A DNA stretch of 6,666 nucleotides, taken from assembly GCA_003476445.1 (NCBI GenBank), contig DMUF01000099.1:22737-29402 (forward strand), written 5' to 3'. The translations under genes and the position numbers were made by a program. The notes beneath the pieces are model-generated. The model ran no database searches. It was given only the letters and a program-made list of their open reading frames with translations, and was not told where the DNA came from. The stretch comes from Gammaproteobacteria bacterium (lineage in GTDB: Bacteria; Pseudomonadota; Gammaproteobacteria; Pseudomonadales; Azotimanducaceae). The stretch's first letter is position 1; every line of letters begins with the position of its first letter. Positions 6,331 to 6,666 of this stretch are shown piece by piece.

Positions 6331-6391
6331 CGCCTGAAAAAAACCGGAAGAAGCGCTTGCAGGGCATTCGAGCCTATGTACAATACGCCTC
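6331..6391 (+). promoter_or_regulatory. rRNA operon promoter with A-tract UP-like element
   Basis: TTGCAG (6357-6362, four of six to the -35 consensus) is followed after 16 bases by TACAAT (6379-6384, five of six to the -10 consensus). This spacing is typical of strong rRNA promoters. Seven A residues at 6337-6343 fall about 48-54 bases before the predicted start near 6391, where a distal UP element subsite would bind the alpha C-terminal domain. The bases after the -10 (ACGCCTCCCT) are C-rich, the kind of discriminator associated with ppGpp-mediated stringent control. The position, about 217 bases before the 16S 5' end, also fits an rRNA leader. Confidence 0.75.
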
Positions 6392-6421
6392 CCTCGCCCC
6401 GGGGACGAAAGTAAACGGGGC

Positions 6422-6433
6422 CGATCCTTAAAA
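6422..6433 (+). promoter_or_regulatory. boxA-like antitermination element
   Basis: CGATCCTTAAAA aligns with the E. coli rrn boxA TGCTCTTTAACA at 8 of 12 positions, and the following ATCTGAAC matches the bases that usually trail boxA in gammaproteobacterial leaders. BoxA in the transcript recruits NusB-NusE (S10) to suppress Rho-dependent termination. Its place about 40 bases after the predicted transcription start fits that role. The central CTTTAA is changed to CCTTAA, so it is a diverged copy. Confidence 0.6.
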
Positions 6434-6460
6434 ATCTGAACTGAACAAGCCATTCGTGTG

Positions 6461-6477
6461 GGTGCCTGTAGGACACC
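6461..6477 (+). other. Leader hairpin next to the conserved GTGTGGGTGCC block
   Basis: GGTGCC (6461-6466) can pair with GG-A-CACC (6471-6477) across a TGTA loop, giving a six-pair stem with one bulged A. It overlaps the conserved leader block seen upstream of 16S in gammaproteobacteria. No U-run follows, so it is not an intrinsic terminator. Confidence 0.45.
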
Positions 6478-6552
6478 GCCGGAAGCGCGTCGCGAGACGA
6501 AGTTTTCGGGTGATTTACATGCATTAGCAAGTTAATTCATTGAGTAGAAAGC

Positions 6553-6595
6553 ATCGACGAGTGGTCGCTGTGGCGCCGAAAGGCGTGACAACGAT
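6553..6595 (+). other. Nested stem-loop just before the 16S 5' end
   Basis: Three nested complementary pairs are visible: ATCG (6553-6556) with CGAT (6592-6595), GTC (6564-6566) with GAC (6587-6589), and CGCC (6574-6577) with GGCG (6582-6585) closed by a GAAA tetraloop (6578-6581). The structure lies 13 bases before the mature 16S and probably folds in the precursor, near where the leader pairs with sequence downstream of 16S for RNase III processing. Confidence 0.45.
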
Positions 6596-6607
6596 CCCTT
6601 CAGTAAA

Positions 6608-6666
6608 AAACTGAAGAGTTTGATCATGGCTCAGATTGAACGTTGGCGGCAGGCTTAACACATGCA
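6608..6666 (+). rRNA. rrs: 16S ribosomal RNA, 5' end (runs off the right edge)
   Basis: From 6608 the sequence follows the E. coli 16S 5' end almost base for base, including the universal AGAGTTTGATC-ATGGCTCAG block at 6615-6634 and GGCAGGC-TTAACACATGCA at the edge. Compared with E. coli as I recall it, the visible differences are T4 to C, C36 to T (6643) and C48 to T (6655). Only 59 of about 1,540 bases are present. The exact mature 5' end is placed by alignment to E. coli and may be off by a base or two. The gene lies 314 bases after the tyrS stop on the same strand. Confidence 0.97.

Larger units (their letters stand above)
6391..6607 (+). other. rRNA operon leader (pre-16S 5' sequence)
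   Basis: This untranslated stretch between the predicted rRNA promoter and the mature 16S 5' end should be transcribed and then removed by RNase III and the 16S 5'-end RNases. It contains a boxA-like element, the conserved gammaproteobacterial leader block CATTCGTGTGGGTGCC (6451-6466), and two predicted hairpins (6461-6477 and 6553-6595). I see no protein-coding gene here; open frames through it have no ribosome site and no recognisable product. Confidence 0.75.

Noticed and set aside
6120..6530. 136-codon minus-strand open frame over the tyrS end and rRNA leader
   Set aside because: It runs antisense to tyrS and through the rRNA promoter and leader elements, with no ribosome site and no recognisable domain.
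1..6666. Mobile element, CRISPR array, phage or toxin-antitoxin content
   Set aside because: No direct repeats with regular spacing, transposase or integrase motifs, or terminal inverted repeats were seen; nearly all sequence is explained by conserved housekeeping genes.

Overview
The window looks like ordinary chromosomal housekeeping sequence from a moderately GC-rich gammaproteobacterium. The 16S rRNA 5' end that closes the window has a gammaproteobacterial form. The gene order hemJ, DUF6776-type membrane protein, bactofilin, erpA, anmK, M23 peptidase, tyrS, 16S rRNA matches, from memory, the Pseudomonas aeruginosa PA0663-PA0668 neighbourhood running into an rRNA operon. The order or genus cannot be fixed from 59 bases of 16S. 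There is no sign of a mobile element, CRISPR array, phage gene or restriction system.

Left part (1-571, minus strand): two haem-biosynthesis genes lie head to tail. hemJ (protoporphyrinogen IX oxidase) is followed 26 bases later by the first 36 codons of hemL (glutamate-1-semialdehyde aminomutase), which runs off the left edge. A candidate promoter for the pair lies at about 601-628. The hemL fragment is too short for an ordinary ORF call, but its N-terminal motif is diagnostic.

Centre (672-2239, plus strand): a three-gene cluster encodes a single-pass membrane coiled-coil protein of the DUF6776 type, a bactofilin (polymer-forming cytoskeletal protein) and the A-type iron-sulfur carrier ErpA. 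Bactofilin and erpA overlap by four bases (GTGA). Convergent to these, on the minus strand (2270-4793), are a GTG-started M23/LysM-type murein endopeptidase and, four bases after it, anmK (anhydro-N-acetylmuramic acid kinase), which together form a cell-wall turnover and recycling unit. A bactofilin and an M23 peptidase within 3 kb of each other recall bactofilin-peptidase partnerships known in cell-shape systems.

Right part (4794-6666, plus strand): a 225-base divergent intergenic region is followed by tyrS (tyrosyl-tRNA synthetase, with an HVGS form of the HIGH signature). Next come a strong rRNA-type promoter, a roughly 215-base leader with a boxA-like element and two predicted hairpins, and the first 59 bases of 16S rRNA. 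No intrinsic terminator is visible between tyrS and the rRNA promoter.

I found no clearly new biological system. The most interesting points are the bactofilin / membrane coiled-coil / M23 grouping, the hemJ-hemL pair, the variant TyrRS signature and the tyrS-rrn junction.
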